The position numbers were made by a program, and so were the translations under genes. From DASPSM01 sp963800135 (GTDB lineage: Bacteria; Planctomycetota; Planctomycetia; Planctomycetales; Planctomycetaceae), in the NCBI GenBank assembly GCA_963800135.1, contig CAWCZR010000004.1, forward strand, positions 1,178,001 to 1,242,000: DNA of 64,000 nt, written 5' to 3'. This document shows positions 27,587-37,631 of the stretch, piece after piece. Each line of letters starts with the position of its first letter. Positions within the stretch are counted from its first letter, which is position 1. The notes beneath the pieces were generated by a model. It did no database searches, had not been told where the DNA came from, and saw nothing but the letters and a program-made list of their open reading frames with translations.

Positions 27587-28282
27587 ATGCCCGACGATCG
27601 AAAAATCGTACGTTTGAACCCGATTTACCCTTGGATTCGGTCACGGTTGCTTGAGGGGACATGGCCGGGTGGCCCGGATGTTGGTGCGTGGCCAACAAGT
27701 GGAAATCGTGTTGTTCGCGCGTGGGGAATGGTCGAACAATCGGAATGGTCCTACGGGCCGCAAGATGATTGGCCCCCGACAGAACCACCAGATTTAGACG
27801 AGCTTGCAAAAAAGCATCGCCGCAACCGTTACGTCCGCATTCGGACTGCGGCCGATTGCGCCAAAGCGCTAGCGAGCGGCACCGGTGCTGTGGAGGCATC
27901 ATTCGACATTGTTCACCAAGATTGGGGCAACGCTCCGCAGGGCCAGATCCCAGTGCCAGCGAAAGGCGTCATGGCGGACGCGGGCCATTGCGTCGCCCTC
28001 CTAATGGTGAATGAAACGCGCCAGCAGTTCGCTTTTCCAAATTCGTGGGGAGAGGGATGGGGTGATCGTGGTTGGGGTTGCATGTCCTACGAGTACTTTG
28101 ACCGATTCATGACTGATGCGTGGTTCATTGATGCCCATCAAGAGGAATTCCCGCCTTACGCAAACAGCACGGGCATTCAGTACCGTGATTGGATGTACTA
28201 CGACGTTTTCGGGCGGGCGGTGCTGGCGGTGTTGAGGGCGGTTCAAAACGGCGGCGCGGGGGGAAGTGTCGCGGCGGTTTAA
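27587..28282 (+). CDS. Papain-like (C1) protein lacking a visible catalytic Cys
   Basis: A 231-aa protein. The C-terminal half shows the C1 peptidase His and Asn boxes: ADAGHCVALLMVN and FAFPNSWGEGWGDRGWGCMS. The N-terminal QGxCGSCWA box that carries the nucleophile is absent; the first Cys is in TAADCAKALA. A GGAGGG site before ATG 27587 suggests the short form is translated as such. So it is either a non-peptidase member or a fragment of a longer gene. It stands just before the IS21 remnant. Confidence 0.6.
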   Translation: MPDDRKIVRLNPIYPWIRSRLLEGTWPGGPDVGAWPTSGNRVVRAWGMVEQSEWSYGPQDDWPPTEPPDLDELAKKHRRNRYVRIRTAADCAKALASGTGAVEASFDIVHQDWGNAPQGQIPVPAKGVMADAGHCVALLMVNETRQQFAFPNSWGEGWGDRGWGCMSYEYFDRFMTDAWFIDAHQEEFPPYANSTGIQYRDWMYYDVFGRAVLAVLRAVQNGGAGGSVAAV

Positions 28283-28383
28283 TTTGGCGGCGCACATGAG
28301 TGCAGTCCTGTGAGGAGGCAAGATGGGGAGCCATTCCCCGATCCGACCCCTCTGCTCAGGAAGGCACTGGAGTGCGATCCGAC

Positions 28384-29888
28384 ATGGAGTTCTGGAGAGA
28401 CGTTCGCCGGCAGGTGCTGACCGGCGAGTTGAGCCGCGCGCTGCCTGCCGGAAGTACGGCCTCGGCTGGCACACCCTGAAGAAGATCCTGTCCCATGAAG
28501 AGCCGCCGGGTTACCGGCAGAGCGAGCCACGGCCGAAGCGCAAGCTCGAGCCATTCCTGCCGATCATTCACCAGATTCTCCAAGACGATCGGCAGGCGCC
28601 GAAGAAGCAGCGGCACACGGCCCGGCGGATTTTCGAGCGGCTCCGCGATGAGCATGGTTACCAGGGCGGTCAGACCGTCGTGAAGGATGCGGTCCGAGCC
28701 TGGAAGCAGTCTCGCCAGGAAGTCTTTCTGCCGTTGTCGCATCCACCGGGGGAGGCCCAGGTCGACTTCGGCGAAGCGACGATCCGGCTGGCCGGCCAGG
28801 AGACCAAGGTCGCCCTGTTCGTGATGACGCTGCCTTACTCCGGGGCGATCTCGATCCAGGTTTTTCCTCGAGAGTGCACGGAGACCTTCCTGGAAGGGCA
28901 TCGCCGAGCCTTCGAGTTCTTTGGAGGTGTGCCGAGGCGGATCAGTTACGACAACTCGGCCATCGCCGTGATCGAGGTGCTCTCCGGCCGCGAACGGAAG
29001 CTGACCCGGGAGTTTCTGCGGCTGCAGAGCCATTACCTATTCCGGGAACATTTCTGCCTGGTCCGCCGCGCCAACGAGAAGGGACATGTCGAACGGCTGT
29101 TGGGCTTCGCACGGCGTAGCTTCCTGGTCCCCGTGCCGCAGGTCGATTCCCTGGAGTCGCTCAACGCGCAATTGCGCCAGCGCTGCCTGGCCGACCTGGC
29201 AGAGCGGACGCGTGGGAAGCCTGCTCCGAAGGGGCAGTTGCTCCTGGAAGACCAGGCCGCCTTCCTCCCACTGCCGAAGCAACCCTTCGAAGCGCGACGC
29301 ATCGTCCCCGCATCGGCTGATTCGCAGTCCCTGGTGCGGTTCGACACGAACGACTACTCGGTCCCCGTGAAGTACGCGCACCGGAAGTTGATCGTCGTGG
29401 CCACGGTGGAGGAAGTTCGACTGGTGTACGAAGACCGACTCGTGGCCCGGCATCGGCGGTGCTGGGATCGCGAGCGGACCTTCTTCGAACCGATCCACTA
29501 CCTGGCACTCTTGGAACACAAGCCCGGCGGGTTCGATTACGCCCGACCCCTGGAGAACTGGCAGCTGCCGGAGTGCTTTGCGCTGTTGCGACGACGGCTG
29601 GAAGCGGCCGATCCGCGTTACGGGACACGGTCCTACATCCGCGTGCTGCGGCTGTTGGAGAAGTTCACTCGGCCACAGCTCGCGGGGGCGGTCGAGTACG
29701 CCCTGGACATCGACGTGACCGACGCGGACAGCATCCGCACGATTGTGGAACATCGCGCGGACCGACCCGTCGAGATGTTCTCGCTCGACGGCATGAAGCG
29801 CGGCAACGCGGAAAAGCTGCTCGCATCGGTCGCTGAGACAAACCAGCTTTTACGCGAGCTGATCGCCACTGTCCGCGACAAGCGGTAA
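28384..29888 (+). CDS. istA: IS21-family transposase IstA (one frame break, no istB)
   Basis: DDE transposase of about 500 aa. The N-terminus MEFWRDVRRQVLTGELSRR and the helix-turn-helix RKYGLGWHTLKKIL are in different frames, with the break near 28435-28442. The catalytic core shows PPGEAQVDFGEATIRLAG and VPRRISYDNSAIAVIEV, then ANEKGHVERLLGFARRSFLV, so all three acidic positions are present. The C-terminal beta-barrel follows (LVRFDTNDYSVPVKYAHRKL). IS21 elements need the AAA+ helper IstB; none lies downstream and no terminal repeats are obvious. The element is probably immobile. Confidence 0.82.
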
Positions 29889-30008
29889 ACCGTCAAGAGG
29901 CAAGAGCTTCAGTGTGAAAACGCCTTCACGGCATCGGCGGCCCTGGCCGAAAAGACAGCAGTCAAACTCACTGAAGAGTCGGATGAAGAGAACAAACCTT
30001 CGACCGTT

Positions 30009-30623
30009 TTGATCGTTTCCCAAAGTGCCCTGAAAACCACACAGGCGATCGGGGGCGGGCTCGCCAAGGCCGGCAGTGCAGCACTCGAATGGAACAGGGC
30101 ACGCCAAGAAGAAAAGGCGAGGAAGCAGGAGGAGATTGCTAGACGAGAGCAGGAGATCATCGAAGCGGAAAAGGCTGAGAGGGTCAAGCCAATTCCGTGT
30201 CCGTTCTGCGGGGAGCCGATCTCACGAGAGGCGAGGAAGTGTCGCCACTGTAACGAGTATCTGGACGTGAGCCTTCGCCCCGGCGCTCAACCTTCACAAC
30301 CGCAAATCATCATCAACAACGCCAACACGAACACCGTTCAATCACATTCCGGCGCAGAAGCACATTCGGGCGCTGCTGCTCTTGCTGCCGCCGTCGTAGC
30401 AGGAGGAGGCGGGGCTCGCCTCCGAAAACGATTCTCGCCTGTAGTCGCCTTCCTTTTGTCGCTCCTGATTCCAGGCTTGGGGCAGATTTACACGGGGCGT
30501 GTGCTTGCGGGCATCATTTGGTTTTTGCTGACCGCAGTCGGCTACGTGTGTTTCATCATTCCGGGCATCATCCTGCACATTTGCTGCGCGATCTCTGCGG
30601 GAATGACCAACCCGTACCGCTAA
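30009..30623 (+). CDS. Zinc-ribbon and membrane-helix protein, possibly 5'-truncated
   Basis: A protein of 204 aa from TTG 30009, but the frame is open upstream to 29897 without an ATG or GTG. The N-terminal part is a charged coiled coil (RARQEEKARKQEEIARREQE). A zinc ribbon follows (IPCPFCGEPISREARKCRHC), then a Ser/Ala-rich linker, and two membrane helices with GLGQIYTGRVLAGIIWFLLT, as in TM2-domain proteins. The IS21 remnant ends just upstream, which may have removed the true start. Function is unknown. Confidence 0.55.
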   Translation: MIVSQSALKTTQAIGGGLAKAGSAALEWNRARQEEKARKQEEIARREQEIIEAEKAERVKPIPCPFCGEPISREARKCRHCNEYLDVSLRPGAQPSQPQIIINNANTNTVQSHSGAEAHSGAAALAAAVVAGGGGARLRKRFSPVVAFLLSLLIPGLGQIYTGRVLAGIIWFLLTAVGYVCFIIPGIILHICCAISAGMTNPYR

Positions 30624-30679
30624 TCTTCAGAGGCGATTCGGATTGCCGCTTGAGGCGATTCCCGTTCTGAGTGCCTAGC

Positions 30680-30696
30680 GGTTGTCAGTGACAACC
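30680..30696. promoter_or_regulatory. Inverted GGTTGTC/GACAACC pair near the right end
   Basis: GGTTGTC (30680-30686) and GACAACC (30690-30696) form a 7-bp palindrome 113 bp inside attR. It is the same word as the cluster upstream of int, which supports integrase or excisionase binding at both ends. Confidence 0.5.
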
Positions 30697-30808
30697 GAAA
30701 GCGGCATTTTCGGGCTGTTTTCGGGCGTTCGCGGCGCTCGGCGAAAAGTTCATTTCAGCCTATACAACAAGCGGTTTCGGCGCGTTTTCGAGCGTATCCC
30801 ATTCAAGC

Positions 30809-30848
<40 letters not shown>

Positions 30849-31059
30849 GACGGCTATCTTAGCGAGCAGCCTCCCCTTTTCACGCACCTTCACTGCCAAT
30901 GCCGGCGGTCGGGAGTTTCCTCGGCTGTTGCTGGCGTGCTGCGTCCGGCTTTCGTAGGCTGGAGACGTCCCGATTTCGCCTCCCAGCCGTCGCCACCTGC
31001 GGCCGACGGAGTCGCCTTCCGGGGCTCGCTCAAATCCCTTCCAGGAGTTGGCACCTACC

Positions 31060-32379
31060 GTGATTCATTCGAGACGTAACTTCGTATTCGGGTTCGCCCT
31101 GGCCCTGGCTTTTGCCGCAAATCCGCTTCCGGCTGTCCGGGCCGACATTCTGGTGGGGGCGGCCAAACGGGTGATTACGCCCAATCCGCTGCTGCCGGTG
31201 TCGGGAGGGATCGGCCGGCCGCATCCGGTGCATGACAAACGAGGCGACCTGATGACGCGGGCCGTCGTCCTGCGGAAAGGCGACGTCACAGTCGGCATCG
31301 TCAGCGTCGACAACATTGGCTTTCCCAGCGTGCTGGGGGACCGCATTCGAGAGCGGGTCAGCCGCATCCCGGCGAAGAACATTCTCATCGGCTCGACGCA
31401 CACGCACAGCGCGCCCGATTGCTACGGCTTCCCCGACGGTAATGGAGGCCACACCGGCGACCTGCACTACATGGAGTTCGTCTGCGACAAGGCGACCGAG
31501 GCTCTCAACGAAGCCCTCGATCACCTCGTTCCCTGCCATCTCAAGATCGCCACGGGCGAAGCCAAGGGAAAGATCGCCTACAACTACTACGCCCCGCAGC
31601 TTTACGACAAACGCATGAGCGTGATCCAGGCCCAGTCGGCCGCCGACGGCAAGAACGTCGTCACGCTGGTTAACTATGCGATCCACCCGGAAGTGCTGGG
31701 AAACGAAGTCGGCTTCTGTAGTCCCGACCTGGTCGGTCCGCTGTGTGACAAGCTCGAAGCCGACGCGGGTGGCATGGCCATCTTCATGAACGGGGCGCAG
31801 GGGGGCATGATCACGGCCGACAATCGCCTGCTCGACAAACCGCGGAGCCTGATCGAGGGAGTTTGGAACGACGCCCGCACTTGGGACGAATGCCTGCGGA
31901 TCGGTCACTTGATGGCCGACGAGGCCCAACGGATCGTCAAGAACGCGACCGTGCAGGACAATCCTCAGCTGGTGTGCGATTCGCTGAATGTCGAGTTCCC
32001 GATCGACAACCCGCTGATGTGGGCCATCACGGTCGGCTCGCCGCTCAAGTATCCGCACAACGACGCCAACCACAGCGTCACCTGCCGTCTCAACCTGATC
32101 AATCTGGGGAACGCGCAGATCGTCACCATTCCCGGCGAGGCGCTGCCGAACATCGGCTTCTATCTCAAGCGAAAAATGAAGGGGGAGAACAACCTGCTGT
32201 TTGGGCTCACCAACGACGCCTTTGGGTACATCCTGACCCGGGTCGATTTTCACAGCTTCCCGCGGTACGACTACGTCTCGCGGACGTCGCTGGGTGAGAA
32301 CACGGGCGAAATCCTGATCGACAACATTCTGAAACTCGTCGCCAAGAACGCCCCGCCCGAACACTTGGCAACCAAGTAG
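31060..32379 (+). CDS. Exported neutral/alkaline-ceramidase-like hydrolase
   Basis: A 439-aa protein with a signal peptide (RRNFVFGFALALAFAANPLP). The mature part opens with GAAKRVITPNPLLPVSGG, and has ILIGSTHTHSAPD, which carries zinc-binding His, plus NYAIHPEVLG and FMNGAQGGMI, as in the ceramidase/DUF-type amidase family. Relatives in planctomycetes are often called neutral/alkaline non-lysosomal ceramidase, but lipid cleavage is unproven. AGGAG at 31043 fits GTG 31060; a TTG at 31048 is closer but poorly spaced. It is the first core gene after the island. Confidence 0.8.
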   Translation: MIHSRRNFVFGFALALAFAANPLPAVRADILVGAAKRVITPNPLLPVSGGIGRPHPVHDKRGDLMTRAVVLRKGDVTVGIVSVDNIGFPSVLGDRIRERVSRIPAKNILIGSTHTHSAPDCYGFPDGNGGHTGDLHYMEFVCDKATEALNEALDHLVPCHLKIATGEAKGKIAYNYYAPQLYDKRMSVIQAQSAADGKNVVTLVNYAIHPEVLGNEVGFCSPDLVGPLCDKLEADAGGMAIFMNGAQGGMITADNRLLDKPRSLIEGVWNDARTWDECLRIGHLMADEAQRIVKNATVQDNPQLVCDSLNVEFPIDNPLMWAITVGSPLKYPHNDANHSVTCRLNLINLGNAQIVTIPGEALPNIGFYLKRKMKGENNLLFGLTNDAFGYILTRVDFHSFPRYDYVSRTSLGENTGEILIDNILKLVAKNAPPEHLATK

Positions 32380-32428
32380 TCCGCTCGATCGCGCACTTCA
32401 CGACCAATCCCTCAACGAAAGATCTCCC

Positions 32429-33316
32429 ATGCCCGTCGACAACGACAAACAGCGAAAGACGGGGCTGATCACGGGCTCCGCAAGCGGTCTGGGGCGCGCG
32501 ATCGCGCTGCGGCTGGCCCGCGACGGTTGGAACCTGTGCCTGGCCGACGTCAACGATACGGCCAACGAAGAGACGCTGCGGCTCGTCCGCCAGGCGGGGG
32601 GCGACGGATTCGTCGAGCACCTCGACGTCCGCAGCATCGAAGAGTGGCGGGCCCTGCACGAGCGGCTGCAGGCTCGCTGGCCGCAGCTCGACCTGCTGGT
32701 CAATAACGCCGGGGTCGCCGGGTCGGGACGGGTCGGCGAGTATTCGATCGAAAACTGGCATTGGATCGTCGACATCAATCTGTGGAACGGTATCAACGGC
32801 TGCCACACCTTCGTCGAATGGCTCAAGGCCAATCCTCGCGGGGCACACATCATCAACACGTGCTCGCTGGCGGCTGTCGCGTCGGCCCCGACCATGGGGG
32901 CCTACAACGTCACCAAGGCGGGCATGCTGGCCCTCTCCGAGACGCTCTACGGCGAGTTGTTGCCGCACAACGTGGGCGTGACCGCCGTTTGCCCATCGGT
33001 CTTTCGCACGAACTTGCTGGACAAATCCCGCTGGTGCCAGCCGGAAGAGCGAAAACTCTTCCAGAAGGGGTTTGCCACCGCCAAGATGACGGCGGACTAC
33101 GTGGCGGACGCGGCGATTCGAGCGATGGAGCGCAAACAGCTGTACGTGATGGTCCCCTTCGAGGCCCGTTTCAACTGGTATCTCAAGCGACTGAATCCAC
33201 AGTGGTTCCTGCGAAAAGTCGCCCGGATGTTCGAGGGGCAGCTCAAGGCGGCGGGCGGATTCGAACCCGCGGCTACAGAGCGTGTGCCCGAGTCGGTGGG
33301 AGCCGGCAACAAGTAG
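32429..33316 (+). CDS. SDR-family oxidoreductase
   Basis: A 295-aa short-chain dehydrogenase. Cofactor motif TGSASGLGRAIALRLA near residues 15-30, LVNNAGVAGSGR near 91, active-site Ser in NTCSLAAVAS, and YNVTKAGMLAL with catalytic Tyr and Lys. Asp after the second strand (LCLADVND) suggests NAD over NADP. An extended C-terminus (MVPFEARFNWYLKRLNPQWF) is as in membrane-near SDRs of lipid or fatty-alcohol metabolism. Substrate is unknown. It follows the ceramidase-like gene by 49 bp in the same direction. Confidence 0.85.
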   Translation: MPVDNDKQRKTGLITGSASGLGRAIALRLARDGWNLCLADVNDTANEETLRLVRQAGGDGFVEHLDVRSIEEWRALHERLQARWPQLDLLVNNAGVAGSGRVGEYSIENWHWIVDINLWNGINGCHTFVEWLKANPRGAHIINTCSLAAVASAPTMGAYNVTKAGMLALSETLYGELLPHNVGVTAVCPSVFRTNLLDKSRWCQPEERKLFQKGFATAKMTADYVADAAIRAMERKQLYVMVPFEARFNWYLKRLNPQWFLRKVARMFEGQLKAAGGFEPAATERVPESVGAGNK

Positions 33317-33451
33317 GTCAAATCGCCTCAACTTGAAAGCAGCGGTGGCGCCTGTTATTTTCCGGCTAGTGCTGTTCGGTCGCGGCGAGTCTCGACGCTT
33401 TCTCCGAGACGATTTGCCGCGAGTTCGCTTATCGATCGTGATCAACGCTCT

Positions 33452-35525
33452 ATGAACGCCGATCCGTTGCGCCGGCTCTGGCGGCGAAGACGACTCCTGG
33501 GAAACCCTCGCCGAAGATTTGTTCGGCATCGATCTGGGAGCCAAGTCGGCAGCCGACGCCCAGATTTCCTCCGAAGACCTGCTGCTGGACGAACCGTCGC
33601 CGACCCCGGCGGAGGAACCCAAACCGGCAACCCCGGCAGCCGAATCGTCCCGCCCGGTCAGTGCGGGCGGAGAACGCCAGGGCGGCGAGCGTCAGGGCGG
33701 CGAGCTGCATCGAGAGTCGGGACGCCCGGAGCGCGGTCGATCCGAATCGCCGCGCGGGGAGCGCGGTCCATCACGTCCGCCACACAAAAAACGCACTCCG
33801 CCGCCGGCTGCCGACGACTTTGGAGCCGACCTCGATCTGGAAGCCCCGTTCGGCGCCCCACGCGATCCCGAACCGGTTGGTGAAGCCACTTCCGACGAGT
33901 TCGACCATGACGAGCCCGAAGAGACGCCGCACCGTCGCGAAGAACATGGGCGTGAAGCACATGGCCATGAGGAACGCGGCCGCGAGAAACCCGAGCGCGG
34001 GGAACGCGGCCACCAAGAGACGTCGGGCGGCGAGTCGGACGAGTCCCCCGGCGAGGCGCCGGCCTCTGACGAGGAGGACGCGTATTGGGATCCCCTGAAG
34101 AACTGGCAATGGAGTGAAGAGCACCCGGAATCGTCGCACGATCGCGGTGAGCGCCGCGATCAGGGTGGCCGTCGCGGTGGCGGCGGACGCAGCGGCGGCG
34201 GTCGCGGCGGCAGCGGTGGCCGAGGAGGCGGGGGCGGACGCGGTGAACGCGGACCTGGTCGACGCGACTCGGGCGGACGTCGCCACGAACGGGGCGAACG
34301 CTCCCGCGGCGGTGAATCTCGCTCGGAAGGCTCGCGACAGGAGCGGCCCGCCGACGAAGGAGCCCGTGAGAAACGGCCGCCACGCCCGGCGCACGGACAA
34401 CGCCCCGAAGGGGGCGGTCGATCCGAAGGGGGCCCTCGCACGGAGGGCGGGCATCGCTCCGAAGGACGTCGCGGCGAACGGCCGCGATCGGAAGGCTCGC
34501 GCGGCGAAGGCCGCCCGGCCGAGCGCGGACCACAAAGGTCGGGCCGCTCCGAGTCACCGCGGTCGGCTCCGCCGGCCTCGGATACCGGTGATGATTTTGG
34601 CGCCGGTCTGCTCGAGTCAGACAGCGGTGCCGAACGACCCGGACAGCGATCGGGTGGAGAACGATCGGGCGGCACGCGCTCCGACGCCGCACACGCCTCG
34701 CGTGACTTTGTCGAGGATCGCAGCGAACAGCGCCGCGAATCGCCGGGCGAACGTCCGCAGGACGAGTGGGGCGAATCAGACGCGGCCGAGCGCGACGAAG
34801 TTGAGGAGATCGACGAAGGCGGAGAGGCCGCCGCGGGCGATGCCGAGCAACCCAGGGAAGGCGGCGCCCGTCCGCCCCGGCGCAGGCGCAGGCGGCGACG
34901 TTCGCGCTCGCGACGTGAAAAACCCGCAGGACCGATGGATCGGGAGAGGCTTGTGAGCGACGAAGGACCGCGCGAAGAATCGGAGCCCGAGCTTTTCGAA
35001 GAGGAGGACACGGAAGTCGTGTCTGAAGACCTCTCCGAATTTGGCGACGAGTCCGCACTCGATGAGCCCGCACTCGACGAGGGGGCGATTGAGGAACGGG
35101 AGGAAGCCGGCGCCGAGGGTGAATCCGAAGACGCCGAGGGCGCGCCCCGCCGTCGCCGTCGCCGTCGCCGTCGTGGCCGCCGCGGATCGGGCGACCGCGC
35201 TGAGCGTGGACCGCGCGAAGAGCGAGCGCCCGGCCGACCGAGCGGTGCCGGTGCCCCCGAGCCGCGCGACCTGTCCGACGAATCTGAGGACGAGGACGAC
35301 GACGAGGACGACGAAGACCTGGACGAAGACTCGGGCGACCTGACGGGCGAATCCGAGCTGACCGCCGAGGACGAAGAGGGGGACGAAAACGCCCCGCGGG
35401 TTTATCGCAACGTGCCGACGTGGGAAGAGGCCATCTCATTCCTCGTTCACAAGCGCCCGTCCGAGGGCCGTCGCGACGAGGGCGGCCCCCGCGAACCACG
35501 CCGCGATGGCGGCCGGCCGCGGTAG
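33452..35525 (+). CDS. Very long RGG/acid-rich low-complexity protein (frame break near start)
   Basis: About 690 aa, nearly all low complexity. A short ordered N-terminus reads EDDSWETLAEDLFGIDLG; its frame has no start, and ATG 33452 reaches it only with one indel. Then come Pro/Glu/Arg repeats, GRGGSGGRGGGGGRGERGP (RGG boxes), blocks of nine to ten Arg (RRRRRRRRRRS), acidic runs (ESEDEDDDEDDEDLDEDSGD), and an ordered end RNVPTWEEAISFLVHKRPSE. RGG boxes bind RNA and the C-terminal motif is familiar from other planctomycetes. An RNA-degradosome or condensate role is possible but unproven. Confidence 0.7.
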
Positions 35526-35585
35526 TTGCCCATTCGGACTCCAATCACCCGGCGATTCCAATCACTTGATAGGGCCTGGGCTCCC

Positions 35586-36875
35586 ATGGAATCGCCGACG
35601 CAGCTCCGCACATGTCGCCTGGTGACCTTGGGCTGCAAGGTCAACCAGTACGAGACACAGCTCGTGAAAGAGGCCCTCACCCGCCACGGCTACCGCGAGG
35701 CGCACGAGGACGAAACCGCCGACTTGTGCGTCGTCAACACGTGCACGGTCACCGGCACGGGGGATTCCAAGTCGCGGCAGATCGTGCGGCAACTGGCTCG
35801 GCACAATCCCGGCACGCGGACGATCGTGATGGGTTGCTATGCCACCCGCGATCCGCAGGCAGTCGCAAAGTTGCCCGGTGTCTTCGAGGTGGTCCGCGAC
35901 AAGCGCGAGCTGCCCGACGTGCTCGGCCGGCTGGGCATCGTCGACATGCCCCGCGGCATCAGCCAGTTCGAGGGCCGCAAACGCGCCTACGTCAAAGTCC
36001 AGGATGGTTGCATCCTCAAGTGCACCTACTGCATCATTCCGCACGTCCGTCCGGGGCTTGCCAGTCGCTCTCCTGAAGACATTGAGGAGGAAGTCCGGCG
36101 GCTCGTCGGCAACGGCTACCGCGAAATCGTGATCTGCGGGATCCATGTCGGACACTATGGCGTCGACTCGACGCGCGGCCGCTCGGGCCGGGCCCCGTTT
36201 CGTCTCTGGCACCTGTTTCGCCGGCTCGACCGCATCCCAGGCAATTGGCGGATGCGGCTCTCGAGCGTTGAAGCAGCCGAGATCAACGACGACTTCGTCT
36301 CCGCCGCGGCCGACTGCGAGCACCTCTGCCCCCAGTTTCACCCGGCCCTGCAGAGCGGCTCGGATAGCGTGCTGCGGCGAATGCGGCGGCGGTACTCAAT
36401 CGCCCGCTTCCTGGAAAAGATCGCTCGCATGAAGGAGCGTCTCGATCGGCCGGCCTTCACCACCGACATGATCGTCGGTTTTCCGGGCGAGACGGAGGCC
36501 GACTTCGAGCTTTCGGCCGAGGCCTGCCGCCGCGTCGGCTTCGTCAAGGTGCACGTCTTCCCGTTTAGCGCCCGCGCCGGCACCAAGGCCGCGACGTTCG
36601 CCGACGCGCTCCCTCCGGCCGTGATTCGCGAGCGGGTGTCGCGCCTGAGCGAATTGGAGCGCGAGCTGGCCGAGGAGTACTACCGCACACTCGAAAACGA
36701 GCGGCTGGAAGTGCTGGTCGAACAAGGCGTGCCGGAACGACCCGGTCATGTGCGGGGGACGGATCGCCGCTACGTCCCCGTTGAGTTGCCGGGCGATGCG
36801 AACGATCTGGGGCGGTTCGTGACCGCCGTCGGACAGAGCGCGTCGCGAGATTGTTTGTTTGCCACCCGGGCCTGA
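35586..36875 (+). CDS. mtaB: tRNA (t6A37) methylthiotransferase MtaB
   Basis: Radical-SAM enzyme of 429 aa that adds a methylthio group to t6A37 of tRNAs decoding ANN. The N-terminal MTTase unit shows RLVTLGCKVNQYETQLVKEA with Cys, VNTCTVTGTGDSKSRQ and VMGCYATRDP. The radical-SAM CxxxCxxC is QDGCILKCTYCIIPHVRPG. A TRAM-like C-terminus follows. The VKVQDGC/IPHVRPG context and short NTCTVT fit MtaB better than MiaB or RimO. I chose ATG 35586. It has a core-gene place between the RGG protein and tmk. Confidence 0.9.
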   Translation: MESPTQLRTCRLVTLGCKVNQYETQLVKEALTRHGYREAHEDETADLCVVNTCTVTGTGDSKSRQIVRQLARHNPGTRTIVMGCYATRDPQAVAKLPGVFEVVRDKRELPDVLGRLGIVDMPRGISQFEGRKRAYVKVQDGCILKCTYCIIPHVRPGLASRSPEDIEEEVRRLVGNGYREIVICGIHVGHYGVDSTRGRSGRAPFRLWHLFRRLDRIPGNWRMRLSSVEAAEINDDFVSAAADCEHLCPQFHPALQSGSDSVLRRMRRRYSIARFLEKIARMKERLDRPAFTTDMIVGFPGETEADFELSAEACRRVGFVKVHVFPFSARAGTKAATFADALPPAVIRERVSRLSELERELAEEYYRTLENERLEVLVEQGVPERPGHVRGTDRRYVPVELPGDANDLGRFVTAVGQSASRDCLFATRA

Positions 36876-36941
36876 ACGGCGCCGGACTTTCTTTCTCATT
36901 CGAACCTTGTCTTCGGGCCTCGACATTCAGGCTGTGATCGC

Positions 36942-37616
36942 GTGGGTTATCTCGTCGCCATCGAAGGAATTGACGGATCCGGCAAAGGGACGCAGGCGGA
37001 GCGGCTGCTGACTCATCTGCAGGCCGCTGGACGCCGGGGGACCCTGCTTTCGTTCCCCCGTTATGACGCCACGTTCTTCGGCCGCGCGGTCGGCGAATAC
37101 TTGAACGGGGCCTTCGGGTCGCTGGGACAGGTGCATCCGTTTTTTGCGTCGCTCTTGTTCGCCGGCGACCGATTCGAGTCGCGGAACATGTTGTGCGCGG
37201 CTGTCGCTGAGCAGGACGTCGTCGTGCTCGATCGGTACGTGGCCTCGAACATCGCCCACCAGGCCGCTCGGCTCGACGGAGACGCGCGCCAGCGGCTGAC
37301 CGAGGCGATCGAGTACCTGGAGTTCGAGGTCTACCGGCTGCCGCGGCCCGACCTGGTTGTATTGCTCGACTTGAGCGTGCCCGCTGCGCAGCGGCTGATC
37401 GCCACCAAGCCGCGCCGCACGTACACTGAGCGATCGGCCGACATTCAAGAGGCCGACGGCAATTACCTAGCCGGCGTTCGCGAGTTGTACCTGGAGCTTG
37501 CCGGCCGCGACCCGGAGTGGTCGGTGATTTCTTGCGAACGCCAAGGTGTGGTGCGGTCCGTCGAAGACATCGCGGACGAAATCGCCCAACGTGTGGAACG
37601 GCAACTCACCACGTAG
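36942..37616 (+). CDS. tmk: Thymidylate kinase
   Basis: A 224-aa P-loop nucleoside-monophosphate kinase that makes dTDP from dTMP. Walker A is AIEGIDGSGKGTQAERLL, the DRY-like box is VVLDRYVASNIAHQAARLDG, and the LID region is IATKPRRTYTERSADIQEAD. The start is GTG 36942. The length is typical. FPRYDATFFGRAVGEYL after the first helix is of the less common kind shared by archaeal and eukaryotic-like TMPKs, so another NMP kinase is not fully excluded. The CorC gene is convergent, its stop 16 bp beyond. Confidence 0.87.
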   Translation: MGYLVAIEGIDGSGKGTQAERLLTHLQAAGRRGTLLSFPRYDATFFGRAVGEYLNGAFGSLGQVHPFFASLLFAGDRFESRNMLCAAVAEQDVVVLDRYVASNIAHQAARLDGDARQRLTEAIEYLEFEVYRLPRPDLVVLLDLSVPAAQRLIATKPRRTYTERSADIQEADGNYLAGVRELYLELAGRDPEWSVISCERQGVVRSVEDIADEIAQRVERQLTT

Positions 37617-37631
37617 GAAGAGGCCGCGGGC

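Noticed and set aside
33249..33285. A T-arm-like word (GGATTCGAACCCGCGG) near the end of an SDR gene
   Set aside because: Only a 2-3 bp stem forms, the shared 144-bp tail is absent, and the word lies inside an intact coding frame.
33658..35544. A 628-codon minus-strand frame opposite the RGG gene
   Set aside because: It is an Arg-rich shadow of the repetitive coding strand; the plus strand has recognisable ordered ends and the minus strand has none.
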